Source: Cytospora piceicola | Taxonomy: Eukaryota; Ascomycota; Sordariomycetes; Diaporthales; Cytosporaceae | DNA length: 26,686 nt | NCBI GenBank assembly: GCA_023375675.1 | Contig: JALQBC010000092.1 | Location: forward strand, 4,777-31,462 | Direction: 5' to 3' | In this document: piece after piece, positions 10,556 to 20,665 of the stretch | Layout: the number at the start of each line of letters is the position of its first letter | Position numbering within the stretch: the stretch's first letter is position 1 | Made by a program: the position numbers and the translations under genes | Notes under the pieces: model-generated | What the model was told of the DNA's origin: nothing | What the model saw: the letters and a program-made list of their open reading frames with translations, nothing else | Databases searched by the model: none

Positions 10556-10945
10556 TCAATCCAGTCCATTCTCGGCCTTCCACCTGTCCAGGTACAGCTT
10601 TGGACTCCTCGGGCCTTCAATGCCGTACTCTTTGTATGTCTCCATTCCGGACTTTGGCCTCACGTTCTCGGTAACAAATGGCGTGAGCTATAGTAACAGT
10701 CAGCTCAGAATACGGAGGTGATTCCCATCCGAAGAAGGAAGGCAAACACGAACCTTGAACGTATCAAGCCCCGGCGGGACTGCGTACGTCCGCACCTTGG
10801 TGTAATCGACTCTGAATCCTCCCCATTTGTCGTGCGCACCCATGTTTCCTGTGCCTGTACCCTTGTAGAATCCCTTGTTGATGTCCTTGGTTGTCAGTCG
10901 CAGTTTGCGGAACTTGCGAGACAACGCCTGGGTTGGTTTGAACAT
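10556..10945 (-). CDS. Mitochondrial ribosomal protein mL41 (MRPL27)
   Basis: A structural protein of the large subunit of the mitochondrial ribosome. Exon 1 is 10945-10754 and exon 2 is 10687-10556 (minus strand), joined by a 66 nt intron (10688-10753; donor GTTCGT, acceptor TATAG, branch-like CTGAC). The spliced frame is phase 0 and gives 107 aa. Family-typical stretches are LTTKDINKGFYKGTGTGNMG, HDKWGGFRVDYTKVRTYAVP and, straight after the splice, LTPFVTENVRP; the protein ends DRWKAENGLD. Length fits the small fungal MRPL27/mL41 family. The basic N-terminus (FKPTQALSRKFRKLRL) would suit mitochondrial import. The ATG at 10945 is the first one in frame. The weak donor consensus is the only oddity. 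UTP14 is divergent, 467 bp away. Confidence 0.9.
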
Positions 10946-11412
10946 GGTCGCGGTGCGGTTCGGGTTGGGTAAGTGTAACCGAGAGTGGCCGTGTGCCGGC
11001 GGATTGCGCAGATGAGTCTCAAGTTAACGTTGACTCTCGGTTCGGGGGCGAGGATGGCACACTCGTTGGTGAAGGTTGATCAATTACTTGTGCTTGTTGG
11101 TCGTCAATGCCGCGTCGATTCCTCGCAAGCTGGTCGTGAATCGGGAAGTTGGAAAGTTGAGCTTCAATCTATTTTCCAGCGGAATTTTGGCGCCCTTTGC
11201 CTGCCGCTCTACACAGTCGTATAAGTCCGGGACATGCTCCAAAAGTGAGAAAGCTTCCCCCACAAGCCCCACAATCCGGTGCAAGGCTGTTATCGATAAG
11301 CTGACAGCCAAAAAGATTTTGGAATTTCTTAATGGCACCAGCAAGCAACACTACTGCTATAGTGTTATAGGATTTGACGCTCTCGGTTCCGAGACCACAC
11401 CAAGCCATCAAA
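10946..11412. promoter_or_regulatory. Shared divergent promoter region, MRPL27/UTP14
   Basis: This 467 bp gap separates the start codons of two divergently transcribed growth-related genes, so both promoters and 5' leaders must lie in or near it. I do not see a clear TATA box or a palindromic operator. It has open frames on both strands, but none resembles a protein. Confidence 0.65.
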
Positions 11413-14263
11413 ATGCCTGGACGTCAATCCCACGGTCGCTCTCTTATGGGAAATGCGAAACCCGCATCTGGAAAGCGAAGCAACCAAAAGTCTAAAACGA
11501 AAGCCCGGGCCCACGCCCTCGACGCCTTCTCCATCGCTTCGAAACAGGTCCAGCCCGATCGACTGACACGACGTGGACGTGATCTCGAACTTGACCCCGA
11601 GAAGCAACCAAGAGCAAGTGCAAAGCACCGCCGGGACGAAGAAGACGAGGACGAGGATGACGATGAAGATGAAGACGAGGAGGATGAGGGCCCCCGCAAG
11701 AAGCGCCCAAGACAGTCTGCCCAGGACGACGACGACAAGGATGACGACGGTAGCGATGATGACGAAGGAGGCAGTGATAGCGAGGGCAACGAGTGGCACG
11801 TCGGCGTGAACAAGGATGATGACGACTCGGAGATCGAGAGTGACGAGGCCTTTGCGGACAGCGACGATGAGAAGTTTGAGGGCTATGCATTCCGGGGTAG
11901 TCGCGCCCAGAAAGATGAGGTCGATGAAGACGGTGATGATGGGGAATCGCTGGGTTCCGATGCCATCGACCTCGCAGACGCTTTGGATCAATCCTCGGAC
12001 GATGACGAGGGGTCACAAGGAGACACAGAGTCCGGATCCGAGGAGGAAGATTCAGCGACCGAGTCGGAAGACGAAGAAGAAGACGACGACGAAGACATAG
12101 ACCCGTCGAAACTGGGCGAGCTACAAAATATCATCAAAGGATTTGCTGGCGCGGGTGAGGTGGAGGAAGACAGCGCTCCCTCTTCAAAACAAGCCATCAG
12201 CTTACAAGCCCTCGGTCTCACAAACGTCAAGGACCCCCTGATCAAGAAGCCAGTCAAGTTCATCAAGAAGGAAGAGAAGGCCGAACTCAGCAAGAAGGGC
12301 TCCTCGAAGAAGCTCGATGTTCCCCTGCCAAGACGACAACAGGACCAGCTTCTGCGAATCGCAGCCCAGGAGAAGACAAATGAGACACTGGACAGGTGGA
12401 ACGAGACTGTCAAGCACAACCGCCGCGCCGACCACCTTGTCTTTCCCCTTGCACATACTCTTGCCGACGCCGGTCTTGACCATGGCGAGCTACTCCCCTT
12501 GACCAAGAAGACTGCGGGCAACGAGTTGGAACAAACTATCATGTCCATCATGGAAGAGTCTGGCCTCGGACCAGCCGACCAGCAGAAGCAGAAAGAGCAG
12601 GAGAAGACAGTTGATGCCAACGGTGAGGAGCAGACGATATCCCGCTCCGATCTGAAAGACCTCTGGGCTCAGAGGCGCAAGGAACGAGAGCTCGAGTCTC
12701 GTGAGCAGGCGCGCTCAAAGCGCATCAAGAAGATCAAGTCCAAGACGTATCGCAGGGTCCATCGCAAGGAGAGGCTTGGTGAAGAAGAAAAGCTACACGC
12801 CGAGATGGTAGCCAGTGGCGAGATAGACTCGGAGGAGGAGCGCGAGGCAGCTCATCGGCGGAGAGCGCTGGAAAGAGTCGGTGCGAGGCATAAGGAGAGC
12901 AAGTGGGCCAAGATGGGCTCCAAGGCCGGTCGTGCTGTTTGGGATGAAGATTACCGCGCCGGACTCACGGATATGGCAAGGAAAGACGAGGAGCTGAGGA
13001 AGAGGATAGAAGGCAAGGCTGGAGGTGCTGATGGCGACGATGACGATTCAGGCGCTACAAGCTCCTCAGGCGACGAGGACGGAAACTCCAGGCTCCTGAG
13101 GGATCTCAACGCGCTGGATAACGACGCTTCTGATGAAGACGACGGTCCGCATGGCGCTCTTATGAAGCTCAAATTTATGCAAAGGGCCGAGGCGCAAAGA
13201 AAACAAGCAAACGATGAACTTGTCTCGCAGATTCGCCGGGACCTCGGATCAGGCTCGGAGGAGGAGGACGAGGACACAGAAGTTCAGGTCGGACGGAGGT
13301 CTTTCGGCCTGGCGAACAAGAAGGGTCTGTCGCGCGATGTCAAGCAGGCTGTCGCGCCAAACAGCGATGTCATCGGCAACGGTACAAAGGCCAAGCCGTC
13401 CAAGAGCGGGCTTTCGAATGCTTACGTGAACGACGCATCTGCAGCAGACTACATTGAGACGCCATCAGCACCGGGTGCAGCAGGCGCTTGGTCGAGCGGG
13501 AAGACCGCAGTCTCCGAAAAGAAGAAGAAGAAGACGGCCGGCAGCGCGCCAGCGACCGAGCTGGACTTGACCAGCAACATTGCGTTGGCTAGCAAACCAG
13601 CATCAGCCCCCAAGGCTTCCAAGGCCTCTAAAACCAAGGCCTCATCTGTCATCACAACAGGCCAGCAACCGGTGTTCCAAGCTGGGGATGATGACTCTTC
13701 GGACGACGAAATCCACCACCCTCTCGCTGTCCATGACATTGATCTCATCAGCCGCGCTTTCGCAGGCGAGGATGTTGTGGGCGAATTCGAGGCTGAGAAG
13801 GATGCCATCATGTCTGAGGACGACGAGAAGGTTGTGGACAACACCATGCCTGGATGGGGAGCCTGGGCCGGCGAGGGCATTAGCAAGCGGGCACAGAAGC
13901 GAAACAAGGGCAAGGTGATGACCAAGAAGGAAGGCATCAAGAAGAAGGACAGGAAGGATGCCAAGCTGGAGAGGGTCATTGTCAACGAGAAACGAATTCG
14001 CAAGGTAAGCTTCGAACTGTCCTCCCGCGTGAAACCTATTTGTCTGGAATGGACTACTTGCTAACCCTCATTGTCAACAGAACGAGAAGTATCTCGCATC
14101 CCAGCTTCCGCACCCCTTCGAGTCCCGACAGCAGTACGAGCGGTCTCTGCGTCTCCCGGTTGGCCCCGAATGGATGACCAAGGAGTCCTTCCAAGATGCT
14201 ACGAAGCCCAGGGTCATCGTCAAACAGGGTATTATTGCACCCATGGCCAAGCCCAACATCTGA
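11413..14263 (+). CDS. U3 snoRNA-associated protein Utp14 (SSU processome)
   Basis: Utp14 belongs to the nucleolar SSU processome, which acts in 18S pre-rRNA processing; in yeast it binds and activates the helicase Dhr1. Exon 1 is 11413-14004 and exon 2 is 14081-14263, with a 76 nt intron (donor GTAAGC, branch TGCTAAC, acceptor CAACAG), phase 0, 924 aa. The N-terminus is basic. Long Asp/Glu tracts with short KKRPR-like basic patches fill about residues 75-240. The Utp14 domain follows, with charged helices around LKDLWAQRRKERELESREQA. Near residue 812 is the family signature GWGAWAGEG. The C-terminus supplied by exon 2 has the diagnostic PEWMTKESFQDATKPRVIVK. The ATG at 11413 (context CAAAATGCC) is chosen: the open frame extends upstream only to a TTG at 11374. 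Length fits the family. Confidence 0.95.
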
Positions 14264-15571
14264 GCTGTGTAGTGTATCCTTCTGTCAGGCTCATCATGTT
14301 GTCCTGTTTCTACCACTACCTCTTTGAAGACGAGGACCAAATACGACCAGCATATCTGGCGCTCCGGGCGTTAATTGAATCTACATTTCACGATTTCCTG
14401 CAGATGAGTTCAAAATCGCTGGCAAGGATGCCACTTCTATGATCGGGTGAGATCGAGTGAGATCGAGTGAGATCCACACCATCACCATTGCCCTCAACCT
14501 TGCTCACCCCTTGTTGTGAGGCCTTGCCGGCAGATTCATATACCTAGCTGCCTAGGTATCCCCGTAGTGTGAGATTTCGGGTAGTTCCTTCCGATCAAAC
14601 GACGATCTCAAGGCGAAAACCTTGTTTCAGGGACCCACATGGACCATTTTTAAGGACTGAGTCTGGCGGGTACGCCTGACGCGGCTCGTCAATCAGCGAT
14701 CTGTAACCATTCTTGCGGCGATACTGTGCAGGCATTCTGGCATTCCAGGCAATCTTACCCATCCCATTGATTATCGCTGAACCTTCCCATGCCCGAACCA
14801 ATCCAACGGTAACGACTAGCGGGCCGGAATATGTGCAAGCCTATCCAATTCGCCTCGCATCCCCTTCGTGTCCAGTTACCTAGGTAGGTAGTCAGGTAGT
14901 AATCACTTCACGCCGCGGTTTCATTCCCCAACACCCAAGGTCCATCGAGAGGATGCTTTTAATGTGGACCACGCGGACCTAAGCTCCGGAACTTGTCAGA
15001 GCCGGCTAAAGACCAAGGTGGCTCGCAAATAATTGCGTCAGAGACAACCGAGAACACTCCGCTAGAGCAGACATTACGGCTGATAGTGTTAATTATTCAT
15101 TAGTTTGGCCGAAAGTTTCTGTTTACAACCTGAGGTACTCATTTACGTCAGCTAGGGGCGAGGTGCGAGATGCGAGGAGATGTCTGCTTTTTAATATTGC
15201 GTGTCCAGGTCTTTGTTTCTATAACTACAGCGGCTGCTGCTTCGTCCCATGGCGACAAGGTCTGATCTTGCTCCTATTTCACTTTTTCCGGGCGATTTCG
15301 ACCAAAATAGTTTATTAGTTTGCAGATTTGTTGCATAACCAGCGGTACATGATACATGATTTACACTCGATTCTTACAACTTCCATAATAATCAGAAAGG
15401 GCAGTCTCAGGAAGGTTACGCCACAGGGAAAACCTGCCAAGAGGGATCGAAGAGGGATCGTCGAATCATCTGTCCACAGAGTTTGAACACTCGCCGGGTG
15501 TCTCCCTACGGCCCACCGACGATCGCCCACTAGAAGAGAGAACGACGTGAAGTTGAGAGGAACGGGCAAAT
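14264..15571. other. Intergenic, UTP14 3' side and aquaporin promoter
   Basis: About 1.3 kb without a supportable gene. It holds a 10 bp tandem repeat (14441-14474) and CCTAGGTA-type elements near 14549 and 14880. The part next to 15571 must contain the promoter and leader of the aquaglyceroporin gene. Short open frames on either strand match nothing I know. Confidence 0.6.
14441..14474 (+). repeat. 10 bp tandem repeat, about 3.4 copies
   Basis: GATCGGGTGA, GATCGAGTGA and GATCGAGTGA occur back to back, followed by a partial GATC. It lies about 180 bp downstream of the UTP14 stop, probably in or beyond its 3' UTR. Confidence 0.85.
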
Positions 15572-17777
15572 ATGGAACCGAACACACCAACCCCACTGGA
15601 GGGTGTTGATGAAAACGAGAAGGAAAATGAAAATGAACACGGAGACGAAAACGAAAATGGCAGTGGTCAGGAACAACAAGAACGAGCAGACCAGACACAG
15701 CCGACTGGAAATCGTCGTCCAGCACTTCGTCCAGAAGCCAGTCGCACCTCTACGGCATCGAACAACTTGTCTACCCCGGGATCGAACAACATGTCTGCCC
15801 CAGGATCCAACAACATGTCCACGACGGCGTCGAACACCATCACCAAGATGACGGCGAACCCCTCGACGGCCTACAAGATGGCCAACGTGGTGGCGCAGCT
15901 TGACCAGGAGGGCAAGCTGCAGCTCGACGAGCTCATAGGCGAGTTCGACAAGAACCGACACAAGCGACGCGAGAAGCCCAAGGGGGAGATTGCGTCGCCA
16001 GACTACCAGGAGCGCAACCCCTGGTACGACCAGGAAAAAAAGCGGCCCAACTTCAGTCTCGGCGAAACATTTCCTCGCAAGGATCAGGAAGTCGATGGCC
16101 CGGACTCTGAACAGGTAAACAAGAGGCGCACAGCGGCACGGCCCCATGCCAGTGATCCATCCAACCTAAGACTGTTCGTTCTAACCTTCCTTCCACTATA
16201 GGCGAAGAAAAAGCCTGTCTTCAGTCTCGGCCAGCCTTTACCCCATACTGTCAGGGGGAGAGGACGGTCCGACGCCTCCAAGACTCGACAGGACGACGTC
16301 GAGCTGGGCCTGCGGCAGGGCCAGTCGGGCCAGCAGGGCCAGTCGAGCCAGCAGGGTCAATCGGGCCAACAGGGCCAGTCGGGCCAGGAGGGTCAGTCGA
16401 GCCAGCAGGGTCAGTCGGATCAGTCGGGCCAGCAGGACGGCCAGAGCACGGCGCCCAATGAGACACCAGCAGCAGATTCGGACGAGTCGGAGCAGACGCT
16501 GTCAGCAGAAGACGAGCCGAACTGGATGCGGATGGCCAAGACACAGTCGCTGCGGGCGTCCAAGACACAATCGCTGCGGGCGGGCAAGACGACAACATCC
16601 AAGCACGACCAGAATGAGGGCACCGACACGGCGAGGAAGTTCCAGGTCGACGCAGACACCATCGGGCAGCGCGAGGACAGCAAGGTTGAGGACGCAAATA
16701 CCGACCCCAATGCGATGCGGAACCGCTGGGCTCGATTCCGTGCGAAGTACCCTGAGCCGCTGGCCGAGTTCTTATGTGTAAGTTCGGGGATCGATATCTC
16801 GCGATATGCTGCTGCCTCACCTCCAAGATACACGTGACTGACCACTTGTTTGTGTGCAGACTACCATGTCCGTGTTCCTCGGACTCTGCGGCACACTCAG
16901 CGTCAACCTGTCGCAGAACCAAGCGACGCAGTACGGCACCTTCGAGACGCTATGCTGGGCATGGGGCCTGGCCTTCATGTTCGGCATCTACCTCGGCGGT
17001 GGCGTCTCGGGCGCCCACATGAACCCGGTCATCTCGATCTCGCTCTCCATCTACCGTGGCTTCCCGTGGAGGCGGTGCGGCATCTACGTCGTCATCCAGG
17101 TCCTGGCCTCGTTCACGGGCGGCGGGCTCGCGTACTGTCTCTACCGCGACGCGATCCTGCAGGTGGACCCGACCCTGACCCAGACGTACTCGAGCTGGTT
17201 CACTGTGCCAAAGCCGTGGGTGTCGCCCGCGACGGGCTTCTTCTCCGAGTTCCTCGGGGGCGCGATCCTGATGGTGGCCGTGCTGTCCCTCGGTGACGAC
17301 CAGAACAACCCACCCGGTGCCGGAATGCACGCTTTTGTAAGTCCCTGCTGGGACCCTTGTGTTGTAGTCCTCACAGGCGGGATACTAACATATATGTGAT
17401 GCTCAGATTATTGGCTTGCTGGTCACCGTCCTGAAGATGACCCTTGGATATAATACCGGGGCGGCTCTGAGCCCAGCTTCAGACCTGGGCCCACGGCTCG
17501 TCGCTCTGGCCGTTGGGTACCAAACTCGCGATCTGTTCAAGACCGGTTGGTGGGCGTATGGTCCGGTATGTGTTCTATTTCCCCCCGAAGTTACCCTTCC
17601 CAGAGAAAGACTGCTAACAAGGTTTTCTGTTGAAAGTGGGGTGGTAGTTTATCCGGAGCTATCGTGGGATGTGCACTCTATGATGCTATTGTGTTCGTGG
17701 GCAGCGAGTCGCCCATCAACTATCGTTGGTCCAAGGAGAAACACCCATGGCACGCCGCGTTCAACAAGTTAACTTGA
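15572..17777 (+). CDS. Aquaglyceroporin-like MIP channel with long N-terminal tail (Yfl054-like)
   Basis: A plasma- or internal-membrane channel of the major intrinsic protein family, likely for glycerol or other small solutes. Exons are 15572-16114, 16202-16777, 16860-17336, 17407-17565 and 17637-17777; introns of 87, 82, 70 and 71 nt have GTAAG/GTATG donors and TACTAAC or CTAAC branches. All joins are phase 0, giving 631 aa. Residues 1 to about 365 form a hydrophilic tail with NPWYDQEKKRPNFSLG and KPVFSLGQPLPHTVRG boxes, which recall Yfl054-type channels, and a Gln/Gly/Ser repeat near 220-265. The channel domain covers about 365-625. NPA box 1 is NPV (428-430) within SGAHMNPV. Box 2 is SPA (554-556) within AALSPASDLGPR, so the asparagine and the following selectivity-filter arginine are both serine. 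The glycerol-channel aspartate remains. Solute choice is not predictable. Confidence 0.9.
16313..16440 (+). repeat. In-frame Gln/Gly/Ser-coding minisatellite
   Basis: Variants of CAGTCGGGCCAGCAGGGC are repeated head to tail in exon 2 of the aquaglyceroporin, giving QSGQQG, QSSQQG and QSGQEG units in the cytoplasmic N-terminal tail. Unit lengths are multiples of three, so expansion or contraction would keep the frame. A separate 24 bp duplication lies at about 16539-16586 (KTQSLRAS then KTQSLRAG). Confidence 0.85.
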
Positions 17778-18515
17778 GAGAAGGGTATTAGTAACGATAT
17801 GTTATTGCGACCGTGAACCTTTTAATAATTATCATCATTTGGCCACTCGATTCCGGTAGCAGCAGTCTCTGGACTATCTCAATGGAGCCGCAGTGACAAG
17901 TGAGGTGCCAATCGAACTGTTAGACGACGCCGTCGGCCCCGAACAAATCGCCAGAACGACCGTCCCGAATGTGTGGAGGACGGGTTGGAAGGTAACTTCG
18001 GATTCCAGGTGCGTTCCGAGAGGAGGACTGCAACACCAAAGTTGTTCCGGAATACAACGACAAAAGCCCGCGGGATGTTGGCAGGGCTTTCCACGCGTAA
18101 CCCCCTGAGGACCGGCTGGGGACTACCTCTCGGAGGAGAAGGGCTTCCAGGACCCCATTAGCAATATCCCGCCATGTAATATCTAGTATCCTATTAGGTG
18201 GTTAATCCTGTTACCTTCTAATGCGGGTTATGTCTTCTGGCCCGCCCCTTTTACCCAATGGTATCCCATCCCGAAGCGACATGCGCCGACAAATATACTC
18301 CTGTAAAACCTGCTCAAACCACGAGCATGAACCAACCACCTGCAAATGAACTCACTCACCGGTACGGGATCCGATACGCCATGTCTCACAATTTTTACTC
18401 CCTCTCGGGGCCCCTCCCACACACCTTCATAGTGACGGCTCACTGACACGAACGACGACCGTCCCCCTCATGACCAATGACTACCCAACACCACACCAAC
18501 CCCGCCACCCCCATC
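17778..18515. other. Intergenic between convergent 3' ends
   Basis: 738 bp separate the aquaglyceroporin stop from the stop of the small Cys-rich gene, so both 3' UTRs and terminators should lie here. Short frames around 17893-18161 (for example ECVEDGLEGNFGFQVRSER) have a protein-like look, but no family was recognised and no start or splice model is convincing. Confidence 0.5.
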
Positions 18516-18779
18516 TCAGCCCTTCCTGTACTTCTTCCACGGGTCGCTGTCCCACCACGGGTCCGACTTCTTCTCCCCAGCCTCGCCCCCGCCCCCGCCC
18601 CCGCCGGGCGTGTCGGCCTGCGACGCCCGGAACATGCAGTCGTCGCACACCCGGTCCACGCGGACGTCCATGTGGTTGGCGCCGGCGCCCAGGCACGACT
18701 TCCCGAGCCGGGGGCAGTTGTCGAAGCGGCTGAACGCGCGGTGGCCGCAGTTGAACAGGGCGTTGATCTGGGTGCACAT
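18516..18779 (-). CDS. Small Cys-rich hypothetical protein (87 aa)
   Basis: A single-exon frame of 87 residues starting MCTQINALFNCGHRAFSRFD. Cysteines at 2, 11, 22, 29, 45 and 48, with His13 in a CGH motif and a closing CDDC (45-48), resemble small uncharacterised fungal proteins that begin MCT with a C-x8-C-G-H pattern and end in a C-x2-C pair. A zinc-binding fold is plausible but not shown. The C-terminus has a run of seven glycines, then two DPW motifs and a basic end (KKYRKG). There is no signal peptide. The open frame continues upstream to 19109, but that part translates a TA microsatellite and CT-rich leader, so the ATG at 18779, just after the TA run, is preferred. Function unknown. 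Confidence 0.7.
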   Translation of the reverse strand: MCTQINALFNCGHRAFSRFDNCPRLGKSCLGAGANHMDVRVDRVCDDCMFRASQADTPGGGGGGGEAGEKKSDPWWDSDPWKKYRKG

Positions 18780-18808
18780 TATATATATATATATATAAAT
18801 ATATATAA
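18778..18808. repeat. TA microsatellite in the leader of the small Cys-rich gene
   Basis: TATATATA repeats with one interruption abut the start codon on the upstream side, so they would be transcribed into the 5' UTR. CT-rich sequence follows to about 18900, as is common in fungal promoters. Confidence 0.85.
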
Positions 18809-19103
18809 TTCTTTCTTGCTTCTCCCTCTCCCTCTTTTCCTCTCTCTCCTGCGCTGCCTCTTTTTCTTTGATTTTTTTCTTCTTCCTTTGCCCCTTTCCC
18901 GGAAAGGGGGTGGGGGGCGGGCTTTCGACGATGGCGGGGGGGAAAGAGAGGCTGCGTGAGTAGGTGGTTGGGAGAAGGTTCGCAGATCGGGAACTGGGTC
19001 CTTGGTGTTGACTCTTGTACGAAAGAAAAATGTCGCGATCCTTGGAGGGAGCGAGGTTATTGGAGGGGGGGGTGTTCGCCCAAGACGATACCAACGTCCG
19101 TCC

Positions 19104-19203
19104 TTCCACCTAGTAGTGGGAAACTTTGCTTAGGCGGTGATGGAGGTGGCTCAGTGCATTGATGTGGGTGAGGGTAGTACTGCCGTCCACCTAATAGTGG
19201 GAA
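19104..19203. repeat. Duplicated TCCACCTARTAGTGGGAA element
   Basis: TTCCACCTAGTAGTGGGAA at 19104-19122 recurs as TCCACCTAATAGTGGGAA at 19186-19203, one mismatch in 18 bases, start to start about 81 bp apart. The element is itself an imperfect inverted repeat (TTCC-AC / GTGGGAA). It lies 325-425 bp upstream of the small Cys-rich gene, so it may be a paired binding site. Confidence 0.6.
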
Positions 19204-19283
19204 TAGGTACTGGGAGGGTGAAAGAGGAGAGGCTTACGGATCGACCGCGGATCTTTTTCACTTGGCCATATGCATAAGACCTA

Positions 19284-19389
19284 AGAGAGAGAGAGAGAGA
19301 GAAAGAGAGGGAGGGAGGTAGAGAGAGAGAGAGAGACAGGGAGGGGGGGAAGAGAGATAGAGAGAGAGAATGTGTGTGGGGGGGGGGGG
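19284..19389. repeat. GA microsatellite and 12-base G run
   Basis: Interrupted (GA)n tracts run from about 19284 to 19369, followed by a GT run and twelve consecutive G at 19378-19389. Confidence 0.9.
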
Positions 19390-20372
19390 TGGTTCCCCTT
19401 CTCTTGGTGAACCGTCGTCCGATATATCATATACAGAATACATACATTGCACATTGCATGCAGGCAACTAGGAGTGACAGCCGTTGACAGCCGGCCAGGG
19501 TGTTTTAATTACTGTAGACATGATGCGTATGCACAAGTAAGCAGTAAGGACCCTTCTAGTTTGCCTTGATAATTAAACTTTTTTGTTTTGTTACATAGTA
19601 TCTTCAATATTTTGTTTTGAATCAACAACAGTAAGGAAAAAAAACATGAAAAACATGAAAATAAAAATGAAAATAAAAAACCCTCTCGACGCCTGGACGG
19701 AAAGCTGCAGCTGTCGTTGTGTGGGATTCGAGACATCTCATTCGACCGACCCCTGTTCTGAGATATTGACTCGCACCGCCCTCCACCTGTCACTTGTGGG
19801 AAAAATAGGACGTCTGCATGCATGCATGAGTGTTTTGTTTTTTTTTGGTTCTGTGCATGGTGATACGGACTAACGGAGGGAGTGGGTTTTCAAGCCTCGG
19901 TCTCGGACACGTTATTCGATATTTCACCGCCCAGCGTCATGTTGGTGTTTCGGTAAAGACGTGGACATTATGTACATATTATGTATCTATGGATATCCTC
20001 AAACTCAAAATACGCATGTCCTCCTCCTTGCCCCTGTTTACTATGCTGCTATGCTGCTATGCTGCTATGTACACAGTAGAAGAAGACCCGCCCTTCCTCT
20101 CGCCCTCTCGCCCTCGCGCGCCCCCTTCTACGCGCCCTTCCAAGCACGCGAGCCTCGTGGACAGCAAGCACCACGTCAGTTTTGCCTTTTACATTGGGCA
20201 CTCTGACGAAAGCAGACATGTCACATGTATATATATGCTCATTACCCACTGTGTGTGTGTGTGCTTGTACTAGTGTAATATGCGTTCGACTTGAGTCGGT
20301 AGACAGGGAACTAGAGGAGTAAGCAGTAGAGCAGTAGAGATATATACTAGATAGGTATATATATCTAGGTAT

Positions 20373-20408
20373 GTCTATATATATATATATATATTATATA
20401 TATATCTA
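20373..20408. repeat. TA microsatellite
   Basis: (TA)n with one phase break, between CCTAGGTA/TCTAGGTA-type elements. Confidence 0.9.
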
Positions 20409-20534
20409 CCTAGGTGTATAGTGAAGTTAGATATCAACAGCAGGGCGATGTCTGTCTCCAACCCTAACCCTGCAGAGCGATATCTAGATAGCGGCCAGTA
20501 GCCTCCACTTGTAAAGGTTCGGCCGCATCGAATA

Positions 20535-20576
20535 TGACTGACTGACTGACCAACGGACTGACTGACTGACCCCCCC
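20535..20576. repeat. TGAC tetranucleotide repeat
   Basis: Four TGAC units (20535-20550), a six-base spacer, then three and a half more units (20557-20570) ending in a C run. It lies about 90 bp upstream of the P5C reductase start codon, within its promoter or leader. Confidence 0.9.
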
Positions 20577-20665
20577 TTCGCTTGGCCTCGTGATTGATAC
20601 AAGCCAAACTCCAACTCACTGTCGTTCCTCTCATCTTCCCAATCAGCAATTTATAAGTCGTAAAC

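Larger units (their letters stand above)
18780..20665. promoter_or_regulatory. Long divergent intergenic region rich in microsatellites
   Basis: About 1.9 kb between the starts of the small Cys-rich gene (-) and the P5C reductase gene (+), so it includes both promoters. It holds TA, GA, G, CTATG and TGAC simple repeats and a duplicated 18-19 bp element. Open frames here are short or translate simple repeats. No gene or RNA is supported. Confidence 0.65.

Noticed and set aside
11374..11412. Upstream extension of UTP14 by 13 residues
   Set aside because: The extension begins with TTG, not ATG. The ATG at 11413 has good context and gives the basic N-terminus normal for the family.
11365..12620. 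Long Ser/Leu/Val-rich minus-strand frames over UTP14
   Set aside because: They are antisense to GAN/GAY acidic codon runs and carry no domain.
20459..20473. Interstitial telomere-like CCAACCCTAACCCTG
   Set aside because: Only two repeat units, easily due to chance; no sign of a telomere fusion.
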